Position numbers and translations under genes: made by a program
NCBI GenBank assembly: GCA_943359415.1
Contig: CALRHQ010000020.1
Span: 1-13,732, forward strand
DNA length: 13,732 bases
Direction: 5' to 3'
Origin: Candidatus Peribacteria bacterium
GTDB taxonomy: Bacteria > Patescibacteriota > Gracilibacteria > UBA1369 > LOWO2-01-FULL-3
Shown: piece by piece, positions 1 through 6,530 of the stretch
How the letters are laid out: every line of letters starts with the position of its first letter
How positions within the stretch are numbered: position 1 is the stretch's first letter
Notes under the pieces: model-generated
Told to the model about the DNA's origin: nothing
What the model saw: the letters and a program-made list of their open reading frames with translations, nothing else
Database searches by the model: none

Positions 1-135
1 TCCGGTAAAAAGATAAGCATGGGAAACATTTTCAGATTTAAATGCATTCATCAAAGTAGTTTTGATATGTTCTTGCCCTACAAGATTATCAAAATTTTGC
101 GGTCGATATTTTCTATACAAAGCTATTTTTTCCAT
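1..135 (-). CDS. dnaX: DNA polymerase III subunit gamma/tau, N-terminal 45 residues (partial)
   Basis: The clamp-loader ATPase subunit that loads the sliding clamp at replication forks. Only the start is in the window: the frame opens at ATG 135-133 and is still open at base 1. The 45 residues begin MEKIALYRKYRPQNFDNLVG, the N-terminus typical of bacterial DnaX (LYRKYRPxxFxxLVGQEHI), and end at HAYLFTG, immediately before the expected Walker A loop. It lies 26 bases after the stop of the upstream glycosyltransferase gene on the same strand and is probably co-transcribed with it. No Shine-Dalgarno sequence is visible before the ATG. Identification rests on the very characteristic N-terminal motif; the ATPase and zinc motifs lie outside the window. 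Confidence 0.92.
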   Translation of the reverse strand, partial: MEKIALYRKYRPQNFDNLVGQEHIKTTLMNAFKSENVSHAYLFTG

Positions 136-161
136 GTGGTTTCTTAAACTAGGAGAGCATA

Positions 162-1250
162 CTAGCACATTCTTATAGCCTGTTTAATCCTTTTTTCAAA
201 TATTTCTCTTGAAAAATTTTGCGCATGTCGGCGGATAGTATGAGGTAAATAGAACTTTTCATTATACATAAGCCTTGCTAGCCCATCTTCCATCGACTCA
301 ACAGTTTGTTCAAAGAAAAATTCTCCGGTCTTACCGGAAATCACAGTTTCTGTTACACCACCTTTTCCATAAGCCAAAACAGGCTTGCCACAAGCCATTG
401 CTTCTACAGGTGTGATCCCGAAATCTTCTTCTCCTGGGAATATAAGTGCACGACAATTTTCCATGTATTCTTTCACCGTTTCATCATCCTTAAATCCAAG
501 GAAATCTATGTTATCGCCGGCAATACTTTCCAAATATTCTTTTTGTGGGCCATCACCTATAATCACAAGTTTTCGGCCTATCTTATTGAAAAGTTGGACA
601 GCTAGATCAATTTTTTTGTACGGAGTTAGTGTTGAAACAATCAAGAAATAATTTGAATGTTCTTCTTTGGCACGGAAGTTTTCAGTTTCAACAGGTGGAT
701 AAACAATATCGCTATCCATTTTGTAATATTTGCTTATGCGTTTTTGTACATGTCTGGAATTTGATAAATATTTGGTAGGTCTATCTGCAGCAATTGTATC
801 CCACTCACGCAAATATTTCATCAAAGGTGCATAAAGAAAAGCCTTTAAACCTTTTATATTATTTTCTTGCTTGTATTCATTTGAATAATCCCAAGCATAA
901 CGCATAGGTGAATGGCAGTAACAAATATGTTTTGTTTCAAGAGGCGTTATAATTCCATGAGAATAAGCCCCACTCGAACTTATGACGACATCAAATCCTT
1001 CAAAATTCAGCTCCTCGATAGCACGTGGAATTTTGTGAGTAAGAAGCCTATAACGCTTTCTTATGAAACTTGGATAATCTTGCAGAAAAGAAGTGCGAAC
1101 TCTTTCCTTTGGGAATATATGTCCGACCTTTTTTTCATCATAAAGCAAAGTGAAAATAGGAGCTGTCGGAAACATTTCAGAAAGTACTTTAAGTACACGT
1201 TCAGCTCCTCCAAGCTTAAGCAAAAAATCATGGACTAAAGCTATTTTCAT
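162..1250 (-). CDS. GT4-family glycosyltransferase, WbaZ-like
   Basis: A 362-residue GT-B fold sugar transferase that should move a sugar (mannose in characterised WbaZ relatives) from a nucleotide donor onto an envelope glycan precursor at the cytoplasmic face of the membrane. The N-terminal acceptor half opens MKIALVHDF with a GGAE loop at residues 14-17. The donor half starts near residue 200 (LIVSTLTPYKKIDLAV, then IIGDGP) and carries the retaining GT4 signature EEDFGITPVEAMACGKPV, with the E-x7-E pair at E275 and E283. The length is normal for the family. The ATG directly follows the stop codon of the upstream lipoprotein gene with no gap, so translation is probably coupled. No Shine-Dalgarno is present. 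The family is clear; the exact sugar and acceptor cannot be read from sequence. Confidence 0.9.
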   Translation of the reverse strand: MKIALVHDFLLKLGGAERVLKVLSEMFPTAPIFTLLYDEKKVGHIFPKERVRTSFLQDYPSFIRKRYRLLTHKIPRAIEELNFEGFDVVISSSGAYSHGIITPLETKHICYCHSPMRYAWDYSNEYKQENNIKGLKAFLYAPLMKYLREWDTIAADRPTKYLSNSRHVQKRISKYYKMDSDIVYPPVETENFRAKEEHSNYFLIVSTLTPYKKIDLAVQLFNKIGRKLVIIGDGPQKEYLESIAGDNIDFLGFKDDETVKEYMENCRALIFPGEEDFGITPVEAMACGKPVLAYGKGGVTETVISGKTGEFFFEQTVESMEDGLARLMYNEKFYLPHTIRRHAQNFSREIFEKRIKQAIRMC

Positions 1251-1670
1251 TTATTTTACTGGGTTCGCTTCTGGTGTTTTAGGTTCAACATCAGTTTTTG
1301 GGACATCTGTAACAGGCTCAACATTTGTTGTTGTAGCAGCAGGTTCTGGATTATTTACATCAATGCCTGAGCATTCCTTCAAAGCTGCAGCAGTAACATC
1401 TTTTACCTCAGTGTCATTTTCATATTTTTTAGTTATAGCCTCCATTGCTGTTTGGTCGTCAGCATCAAATCCATAATCTGAATAAATAGCTTTTACTTTA
1501 TTTGATGTTTCTTCAGAAGGGGCCATAGGATCTTCAGAAGTGAAAATCAAACAAAGCGCCTCAGAAGTGGCACCAACAAAACGATCTTTTTCACTTTTAA
1601 AGAAATTTGTTAAGCTGCATCCGGATAAAACAAATACAGTTGATAGAAGAATTAATAAACCTTTTTTCAT
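1251..1670 (-). CDS. Small lipoprotein with paired cysteines and Pro/Thr-rich tail
   Basis: A 139-residue protein with a lipoprotein signal: MKKGLLILLSTVFV followed by the lipobox LSGC, giving lipidated Cys18. Two further cysteines, C40 (EALCLIF) and C100 (LKECSGI), flank a helical, acidic middle segment and could form a disulfide outside the cell. The last 30 or so residues are rich in Pro, Thr, Val and Glu and probably form a flexible extension. I recognise the general pattern, a helical region with an early CLIF and a late EC, from hypothetical Patescibacteria lipoproteins, but no function is known to me. A TATAAT box lies only nine bases before the ATG, so the transcript may be leaderless. 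The next gene starts directly at its stop codon. Confidence 0.75.
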   Translation of the reverse strand: MKKGLLILLSTVFVLSGCSLTNFFKSEKDRFVGATSEALCLIFTSEDPMAPSEETSNKVKAIYSDYGFDADDQTAMEAITKKYENDTEVKDVTAAALKECSGIDVNNPEPAATTTNVEPVTDVPKTDVEPKTPEANPVK

Positions 1671-1679
1671 TTTGATGAA

Positions 1680-1685
1680 ATTATA
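1680..1685 (-). promoter_or_regulatory. -10 box for the lipoprotein gene starting at 1670
   Basis: A perfect TATAAT on the minus strand, nine bases before the ATG. Initiation about seven bases downstream would fall near 1673, giving a 5' leader of roughly three bases. No convincing -35 hexamer is visible at 16-18 bp spacing. A second TATAAT lies at 1707-1712, just after the polX stop, and could serve the same gene with a leader of about 30 bases. Confidence 0.5.
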
Positions 1686-1717
1686 GAATAAGGGAGGTCG
1701 AAGGAAATTATACCTTT

Positions 1718-3448
1718 TTAAAAATAGGTGTCAAATTTTCCAAGACCCTTTGTATTTAGCACATCCTCTTTTGTAAGCCATCCACGTCTTGCATTGAAAA
1801 TTCCATATTCCATAAGATCAGGCTGCTGCGTAGTATGAGAATCAGTGTTAATAACAAATTTAGCACCTTTCTCTTTTGCTATTTTTATAAATTTATCAGG
1901 CAAATCAAGACGCGACGGACTTGAATTTATCTCTATAGCTACATGATTTTGTACACATGCCTCAATAACGCGTTCCATATTAAATTCCATAGGAGCCCTT
2001 TTATTTATCAAACGACCTGTTGGGTGTCCAAGAATTTTTGCATAAGGATTTTCTATCGCAGTAATAAGTCTTTCGGTCTGTTCATCAAATGGAAGAGTCC
2101 CATAGGTATGCGCACTAATCACAACGATATCGAGTTGTTTCAGTACATCGTCACTAAAATCCAATGAACCATCTTTCAATATATCGACTTCACATCCTTT
2201 CAAAATTTTAATTTTTCCTTTAAGTTTTTTCTCTACTTCATCAATTTCTTTCCATTGTCTGTGAATGTCATTAGTACTCATTCCTTTTACAATTGCCATA
2301 ACAGACGAATGATCAGTGACGGCGAAATATTCGTATCCCTTAGCAATAAACGCCTGTGCCATTTCAAGAATACTTGCCTTGCCATCACTATAAACAGTGT
2401 GAGAATGAAGATCTCCACGCATATCTTTCAGCTCTATAAAGTCAGGAAATTTTTTGTTTTTCAGTCCATATTCTATTTCGCCGATATTATTTCGAAGTTC
2501 AGGGATTATGTAAGGCAGGCCAACACTTTTAAAAACATCTTCTTCTTTGCCACCGGAAATCAATTTTTCTCCTTGGAAAACTCCATATTCACTTATCTTT
2601 AATCCCTTCTTTTTTGCAAGATCACGCATCTTTATATTGTGATCTTTACTGCCTGTAAAATAATGCATAGCAGCGCCAAAACTTTCATCGGCAATGACAC
2701 GCAAATCCACCTGAATTCCACTTTGCAACACAACGCTTGATTTCGTGTCTCCCTTTGAAAGAATAGTCAAAATCTCTCTATAAGAATTGAAATATGTCAT
2801 AACTATGTCACTACTCTTTTTTGGATTTTTTACTGTTACAAGAATATCAATATCACCGATTGTTTCTTGTCTTCTGCGAAGGCTTCCTGCATATTCGATT
2901 CTCTTTACATCATCACATTTTTCCATGTAAGAAATAATTTGTTTTGCTTCTTGCATGGCTTCTGAAATCATATGTCTTTTTGTAGAAAAATAAGCATGTT
3001 CAGAAATAGCTTTAAGGATTTCATTTTCAGTTTTTTCTCCCATCCCAGGTAAATTCCGCACTTTGTGTTTTTCACATGCCTCCTTCAAGTCATTGATGCT
3101 TTGAACTTTCAAATGCAAATAAAAAGCCTTAACTTTTTTAGGCCCGATTCCTCTTACTTCCAAAAGTTCAAGAAGGCCTTTTGGAATAATTTTTCTAAGC
3201 TGATCATGTTCTTCACATTTGCCAGTATTAACAAGTTCTATGATTTTATCTTTCAGTCCTTTTCCAACTCCTGGAATATTTTCAAGTTGTTTAGGATCTT
3301 TTGCCACAACATCTCGTAAATCATATGGGAAATTCGAGATGACAAGTCCAGCTTTTCTATAAGCGTTTATTTTAAAAACACTGTCACCTTGAATATCAAA
3401 AATATCTGCCATCTCTTCAAATATCGAAGCGATTTTTTTATTATCCAT
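1718..3448 (-). CDS. polX: DNA polymerase X family protein with PHP exonuclease domain
   Basis: A 576-residue bacterial PolX: a gap-filling repair polymerase fused to a PHP 3'-5' exonuclease. Helix-hairpin-helix DNA-binding motifs lie at about 55-75 (NIPGVGKGLKDKI), 97-107 (EVRGIGPKKVK) and 132-142 (NLPGMGEKTE). The nucleotidyltransferase core has GSLRRRQETIGDIDI, with metal-binding D199 and D201 and the third aspartate at D248 (IQVDLR). The PHP domain is complete: H348-x-H350, D355, H380, E420, H447, H475 and D536-x-H538. The length is the usual one for the family. All catalytic residues I can identify are kept, so both activities are expected. The ATG is nine bases after the stop of the upstream glycosyltransferase gene, indicating one transcript. 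No Shine-Dalgarno is visible. Confidence 0.96.
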   Translation of the reverse strand: MDNKKIASIFEEMADIFDIQGDSVFKINAYRKAGLVISNFPYDLRDVVAKDPKQLENIPGVGKGLKDKIIELVNTGKCEEHDQLRKIIPKGLLELLEVRGIGPKKVKAFYLHLKVQSINDLKEACEKHKVRNLPGMGEKTENEILKAISEHAYFSTKRHMISEAMQEAKQIISYMEKCDDVKRIEYAGSLRRRQETIGDIDILVTVKNPKKSSDIVMTYFNSYREILTILSKGDTKSSVVLQSGIQVDLRVIADESFGAAMHYFTGSKDHNIKMRDLAKKKGLKISEYGVFQGEKLISGGKEEDVFKSVGLPYIIPELRNNIGEIEYGLKNKKFPDFIELKDMRGDLHSHTVYSDGKASILEMAQAFIAKGYEYFAVTDHSSVMAIVKGMSTNDIHRQWKEIDEVEKKLKGKIKILKGCEVDILKDGSLDFSDDVLKQLDIVVISAHTYGTLPFDEQTERLITAIENPYAKILGHPTGRLINKRAPMEFNMERVIEACVQNHVAIEINSSPSRLDLPDKFIKIAKEKGAKFVINTDSHTTQQPDLMEYGIFNARRGWLTKEDVLNTKGLGKFDTYF

Positions 3449-3457
3449 AAGATAAAT

Positions 3458-4573
3458 TTACACATTACTTTTTAAAACATCCAGAGTTTTTTTCGCGCAT
3501 TCTTTCCAAGAAAACAAAGACAATCTTTCAAATCCTTTGGCTGAAATCTCTTCTCTATAGTTAATATCATTCGCCAATTTATCAAGGCCGTCAGCGATAA
3601 TCTGAATGTCATAAGGGTCTACGTAATAACACGCATCTCCACCAACTTCAGGAAGACATGAAACATGAGAAGTCAAAACAGGCTTATGATAAGAAAACGC
3701 TTCCAAAATAGGAAAACCAAATCCTTCATACAAAGAAGGGAATGCAAAAATTTTGCAATATTTCATAAGACAAGCCTTTTCTTCTTCCGTTATGTATCCA
3801 GGCATAATCACTCTATCTGAAATTCCAAGGTGGTTGATCGTATTCAAAATTTTATCGAATCCAAGGCCTCTTTTTCCTGCAAGAATTAGATGGAAATCAC
3901 CATTCTTTTCGGTAAATTTATTGAATGCCTGTACAAGTCTTTCAAGATTTTTTTTGCTTTCCAGTCGTCCGACAAAAAGTACAAATTTCATTTCTTTATT
4001 TATGTGAAAATCTCTAAAAATTTCAGATTCGGAAAATTGTTTTTCGATAGTTTCATCAGAAACTTTCGATGGACTAAACCCATGAGGAATAACAACAATT
4101 TTTTCTTCCGGACATTCGAAAAAACTTATCAAATCGGTTTTTGTAGCATTACTTGGAACAATAATTTTTGACGCATGTTTTACTGCATATTTTGTACTCC
4201 AATTTAAATAATTATATTGGAAAGGAGAATATGCATTTTTTAAATATCTAAATGCAACATCATGAATTGTGATAACACTTCGTTTTGGCCTTATGAGAGG
4301 CAAAACATGAGAGGGCACAAAAAGCACATCAATATTTTTTTTAATCATTTCCAAAGAAAGCCAAAAGAGAGTCCAAAATCTTTTTGCTTTTATTAAAATA
4401 CTATGAATAAAATTTTTGTTCGCAACCGCGAGTTTTTCTCTAGAATAAAGAAAAATTTCATCATTATCTTTTTCCGCAATATCAAGTAAAGAGTTTATAA
4501 TATTGAAACTATACCACTCAACTCCTGTTGATTGCTCATGCCCGTATCTTGAAGCATCTATGCCAATTTTCAT
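3458..4573 (-). CDS. GT4-family glycosyltransferase, MtfB-like
   Basis: A 371-residue GT-B glycosyltransferase acting on envelope polysaccharide or glycolipid. The N-terminus MKIGIDASRYGHEQSTGVEW with the TGVE loop is typical of the MtfB-like mannosyltransferase group. The donor-binding half includes FVGRLESKKNLERLVQAF (about 200-217), LILAGKRG and the GT4 signature YEGFGFPILEAFSYHKPVL, with E283 and E291 in E-x7-E spacing. LPEVGGDA near 308-314 is the usual C-terminal nucleotide-contact segment. It lies between comF upstream (47-base gap) and polX downstream (nine-base gap). It is a different subgroup from the glycosyltransferase at 162-1250, so the two probably add different residues rather than being a recent duplication. 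Donor and acceptor are not determinable. Confidence 0.9.
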   Translation of the reverse strand: MKIGIDASRYGHEQSTGVEWYSFNIINSLLDIAEKDNDEIFLYSREKLAVANKNFIHSILIKAKRFWTLFWLSLEMIKKNIDVLFVPSHVLPLIRPKRSVITIHDVAFRYLKNAYSPFQYNYLNWSTKYAVKHASKIIVPSNATKTDLISFFECPEEKIVVIPHGFSPSKVSDETIEKQFSESEIFRDFHINKEMKFVLFVGRLESKKNLERLVQAFNKFTEKNGDFHLILAGKRGLGFDKILNTINHLGISDRVIMPGYITEEEKACLMKYCKIFAFPSLYEGFGFPILEAFSYHKPVLTSHVSCLPEVGGDACYYVDPYDIQIIADGLDKLANDINYREEISAKGFERLSLFSWKECAKKTLDVLKSNV

Positions 4574-4620
4574 ATAATTTTTTTAGCCCGTTATATTTTA
4601 TCAGAAAGATAGAACATAAT

Positions 4621-5367
4621 CTACCCTCTTGCTAACGCTAAAACACAAACTAATCTAACATTAGAATTTTTCAAAGCCTTACTGCATTCATTCACAGTAG
4701 AACATGTAGTTACAATGTCATCAATCAAAATAACAGTTTTTCCAAATAAAAAACTTTCATATTCTTTTTTTACAAAAATTGAGTTTTGTAGATTTATAAG
4801 ACGATCGGTCCTTTTTAATTTTGCTTGATCTTCACGGTGCGTTCTCCAAAGAGCATCGCAAAATTTTAGATTCAGTTTCTTTGCGAAATTTTGTGCAAGA
4901 ATTTTTGCATGATTGTCTCCTCGTAATCGAAGTTTTTCTTTACTCATGGGTACCGGCACAACAATAATACTTTCATCGTAAGTCTCTAGAAGGCAATCTG
5001 AATAGAAAAATTTCGAAAATTGATTCTCAAGAATATTTATAAAAAATTCATTTATAGATCTCAAAAATTTATATTTAAAATTTACAATCAATTTTCGTAA
5101 AACTGTATCTTTATCGTACAGAAAGCACAAAATCAATTGATCAAAATAAAAAGTTTCGGCACACAATCTTCCATTCATACTAAATTTTTCAACACAAAAC
5201 TTTCCACAAAAACTTTTCTTTTTACAATTCGGGCATCTTTGAAATCCAATAACTTTTAGCGAACTTTTGCACTCACAACACAAAAAATCTTCAAATCTTT
5301 CGCAATTTATGCACCTTTTTGGGAATAAAATATCCAAAATCATGCAGACACAATAAAGTGTCGACAT
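4621..5367 (-). CDS. comF: ComF family phosphoribosyltransferase-like competence protein
   Basis: ComF proteins are needed for uptake of single-stranded DNA in naturally competent bacteria and act on the cytoplasmic side of the membrane. The 248 residues show a cysteine-rich N-terminal zinc finger (C19-x2-C22, C30/C31-x-C33, C45-x2-C48, C54-x3-C58) and a type I PRTase domain. That domain has the family motif RLRGDNHAKILAQ at about 147-159, a RTDRLINLQNSIF segment near 186-198, and the PRPP loop VILIDDIVTTCSTV at 212-225. The second Met (residue 9, base 5343, MILDILFPKRCINC) matches the usual ComF start better than the first, so the true start may be 5343. A short inverted repeat at 5347-5362 lies between the two candidates. 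No Shine-Dalgarno precedes either. Confidence 0.88.
   Translation of the reverse strand: MSTLYCVCMILDILFPKRCINCERFEDFLCCECKSSLKVIGFQRCPNCKKKSFCGKFCVEKFSMNGRLCAETFYFDQLILCFLYDKDTVLRKLIVNFKYKFLRSINEFFINILENQFSKFFYSDCLLETYDESIIVVPVPMSKEKLRLRGDNHAKILAQNFAKKLNLKFCDALWRTHREDQAKLKRTDRLINLQNSIFVKKEYESFLFGKTVILIDDIVTTCSTVNECSKALKNSNVRLVCVLALARG
5347..5362. repeat. Short inverted repeat between the two possible comF starts
   Basis: GACAC and GTGTC arms separated by six A/T bases. If comF starts at 5343, this small hairpin would lie only three bases before the ATG and could affect initiation. If it starts at 5367, the repeat is coding. The stem is only five base pairs, so it may be chance. Confidence 0.3.
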
Positions 5368-5406
5368 TAAATTTTCTTAAAATCTTTTTGAAATTATTAT
5401 AAAAAA

Positions 5407-5898
5407 TTATTCTACAGGAGCTTCTTGGCCAATTTTTTCTATAGTAAGAAATGCAGTGTTTTCCCCCATAGGATCCTTATCCAGATAAATAGTATAATCA
5501 TTTTTTGTGGCTTCAAGACGGACCCCTTCGATTCCATATTCTGTCAAAACATTATCTTCTACCTCCCATCCTTTGTTTCTCAAATCTTTTGCATATTTTT
5601 CAAAAGCATCTTCTTCTACATTTATTATTTGAATAAGTGTCCCTGTATCTAAAGTGTTTGAACCATCAAAAGATATTTCAAGTTTTCCATATTTAAATTC
5701 AGGAATATCGGAAGATATGCCTTTTGGCCATGCGACTCCAGATTCTCCTTCTTGGCTTATCTCTATGTCAATATCACTATTCCTTTCAATCAAGTCTTCA
5801 GCCAATTCATTTTCATTGTTTGATTGATAATCATTACGAAAACTGCATCCAGAAAGCAAAATCACGATAAAAATAGCACAAATAAATATTTTTTTCAT
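5407..5898 (-). CDS. Lipoprotein with WP-x-IPEFKYGK-type extracytoplasmic domain
   Basis: A 163-residue lipoprotein: MKKIFICAIFIVI followed by the lipobox LLSGC (lipidated Cys18), then an acidic, Asn/Glu-rich linker to about residue 50. The folded part contains WPKGISSDIPEFKYGKLEI (about 57-75), then IQIINVEEDAFEKYAKDL and NKGWEVED, and short strands to the end. This layout resembles small CPR and Firmicutes lipoproteins in which a Trp-Pro, a Pro-x-Phe-x-Tyr-Gly-Lys strand and a 'Gly-Trp' helix end recur; I know no function. The frame stays open back to 6003, but the short start is preferred: it gives a proper signal peptide and lies just after a -35/-10 pair at 5905-5932. The inferred transcription start coincides with the ATG. 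Confidence 0.78.
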   Translation of the reverse strand: MKKIFICAIFIVILLSGCSFRNDYQSNNENELAEDLIERNSDIDIEISQEGESGVAWPKGISSDIPEFKYGKLEISFDGSNTLDTGTLIQIINVEEDAFEKYAKDLRNKGWEVEDNVLTEYGIEGVRLEATKNDYTIYLDKDPMGENTAFLTIEKIGQEAPVE

Positions 5899-5904
5899 AA
5901 AATA

Positions 5905-5932
5905 ATTATACGAGAACATTCGTAAATAGCAA
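5905..5932 (-). promoter_or_regulatory. Sigma70-type promoter for the lipoprotein gene starting at 5898
   Basis: On the minus strand TTGCTA (5932-5927), a 16-base spacer and a perfect TATAAT (5910-5905). Six bases separate the -10 box from the ATG at 5898, so initiation seven bases downstream would start the mRNA at the ATG itself. Confidence 0.65.
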
Positions 5933-5942
5933 TTTGATAGTT

Positions 5943-5971
5943 TTGACATAATAGCTTCTATATAGTAATTA
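5943..5971 (+). promoter_or_regulatory. Sigma70-type promoter for the cupredoxin gene
   Basis: A perfect -35 TTGACA at 5943-5948, a 17-base spacer and TAATTA at 5966-5971. The predicted start near 5978 leaves about 24 bases before the ATG at 6002. It is divergent from the lipoprotein promoter at 5905-5932 within one 103-base gap. Confidence 0.65.
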
Positions 5972-6001
5972 TTATGCACAGTAATTTTTAAGAAAATAAC
6001 C

Positions 6002-6454
6002 ATGAATAAACCACTAAATAAAAAAGTATTGTCTGTCTCAGCAGTAGTTCTTGTAATTGTAATTATTGCAGAAATGTTCGTATACAGTACCGAAGTTCCT
6101 GTTCAAGAAAATACAGCTCAAAAAGAAACACAACCTCAAGATACTAAAGCGGTGGAGGCAAAGGAATTTGTTATGGAATCATTTGTAGAATTTGTTGATG
6201 GTAAGGCAAAACCACAATTTTCTGTAACAGAATTGAACGTGAAAAAAGGGGATCTTGTTAGAGTCAAAATCAAAAATACAAAAGGTACTCATGATTTCAA
6301 AATTGATGAATTCAATGCCTACATAGAAACTCCTGAAAATGAAGAAGTAACAGTAGAATTTACCGCAGACAAAGCTGGGGAATTCATATATTACTGTACA
6401 AAACCAGGCCACAGAACAGCAGGGCACTGGGGTACTATAAAGGTTACGGAGTAA
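6002..6454 (+). CDS. Membrane-anchored cupredoxin with His at the usual axial Met position
   Basis: A 150-residue protein with one N-terminal membrane segment (about 9-27, after two lysines), a Glu/Gln/Thr-rich linker to about 52, and a single cupredoxin domain facing outside. Copper ligands expected from related small blue-copper proteins are visible: H97 in GTHDFKIDEFNAY, and C132 and H137 in YYCTKPGHRTAGHWGT. In close relatives the residue ten after the cysteine is Met (CxxxxHxxxxM); here it is H142. A two-His, one-Cys site with a second His in the axial place recalls red-copper nitrosocyanin, so unusual spectroscopy or a different metal or role is possible. It may carry electrons or bind copper; no redox partner gene is adjacent. 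It has its own promoter at 5943-5971. Confidence 0.88.
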   Translation: MNKPLNKKVLSVSAVVLVIVIIAEMFVYSTEVPVQENTAQKETQPQDTKAVEAKEFVMESFVEFVDGKAKPQFSVTELNVKKGDLVRVKIKNTKGTHDFKIDEFNAYIETPENEEVTVEFTADKAGEFIYYCTKPGHRTAGHWGTIKVTE

Positions 6455-6480
6455 GTTTCAAAAAATTCTTCAAAGCATCG

Positions 6481-6508
6481 TTGACTTATATTAGCGTATT
6501 GTTATAAT
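6481..6508 (+). promoter_or_regulatory. Sigma70-type promoter for the aspartate kinase/homoserine dehydrogenase pair
   Basis: TTGACT at 6481-6486, a 16-base spacer and a perfect TATAAT at 6503-6508. The predicted start near 6515 leaves a leader of about 16 bases. A second -10-like CATAAT at 6516-6521 lies closer to the ATG but has no matching -35. Confidence 0.65.
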
Positions 6509-6530
6509 CACAATCCATAATTTAAGCGAT

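Noticed and set aside
1690..1700. GGGAGG-like ribosome binding site on the plus strand
   Set aside because: No plus-strand gene begins downstream of it; the region is opposite the minus-strand polX.
5899..6003. Upstream extension of the lipoprotein frame to an ATG at 6003, giving a 198-residue protein
   Set aside because: The extension puts 35 non-signal-like residues before a perfect lipoprotein signal starting at MKKIF, and it would cover the promoter at 5905-5932.
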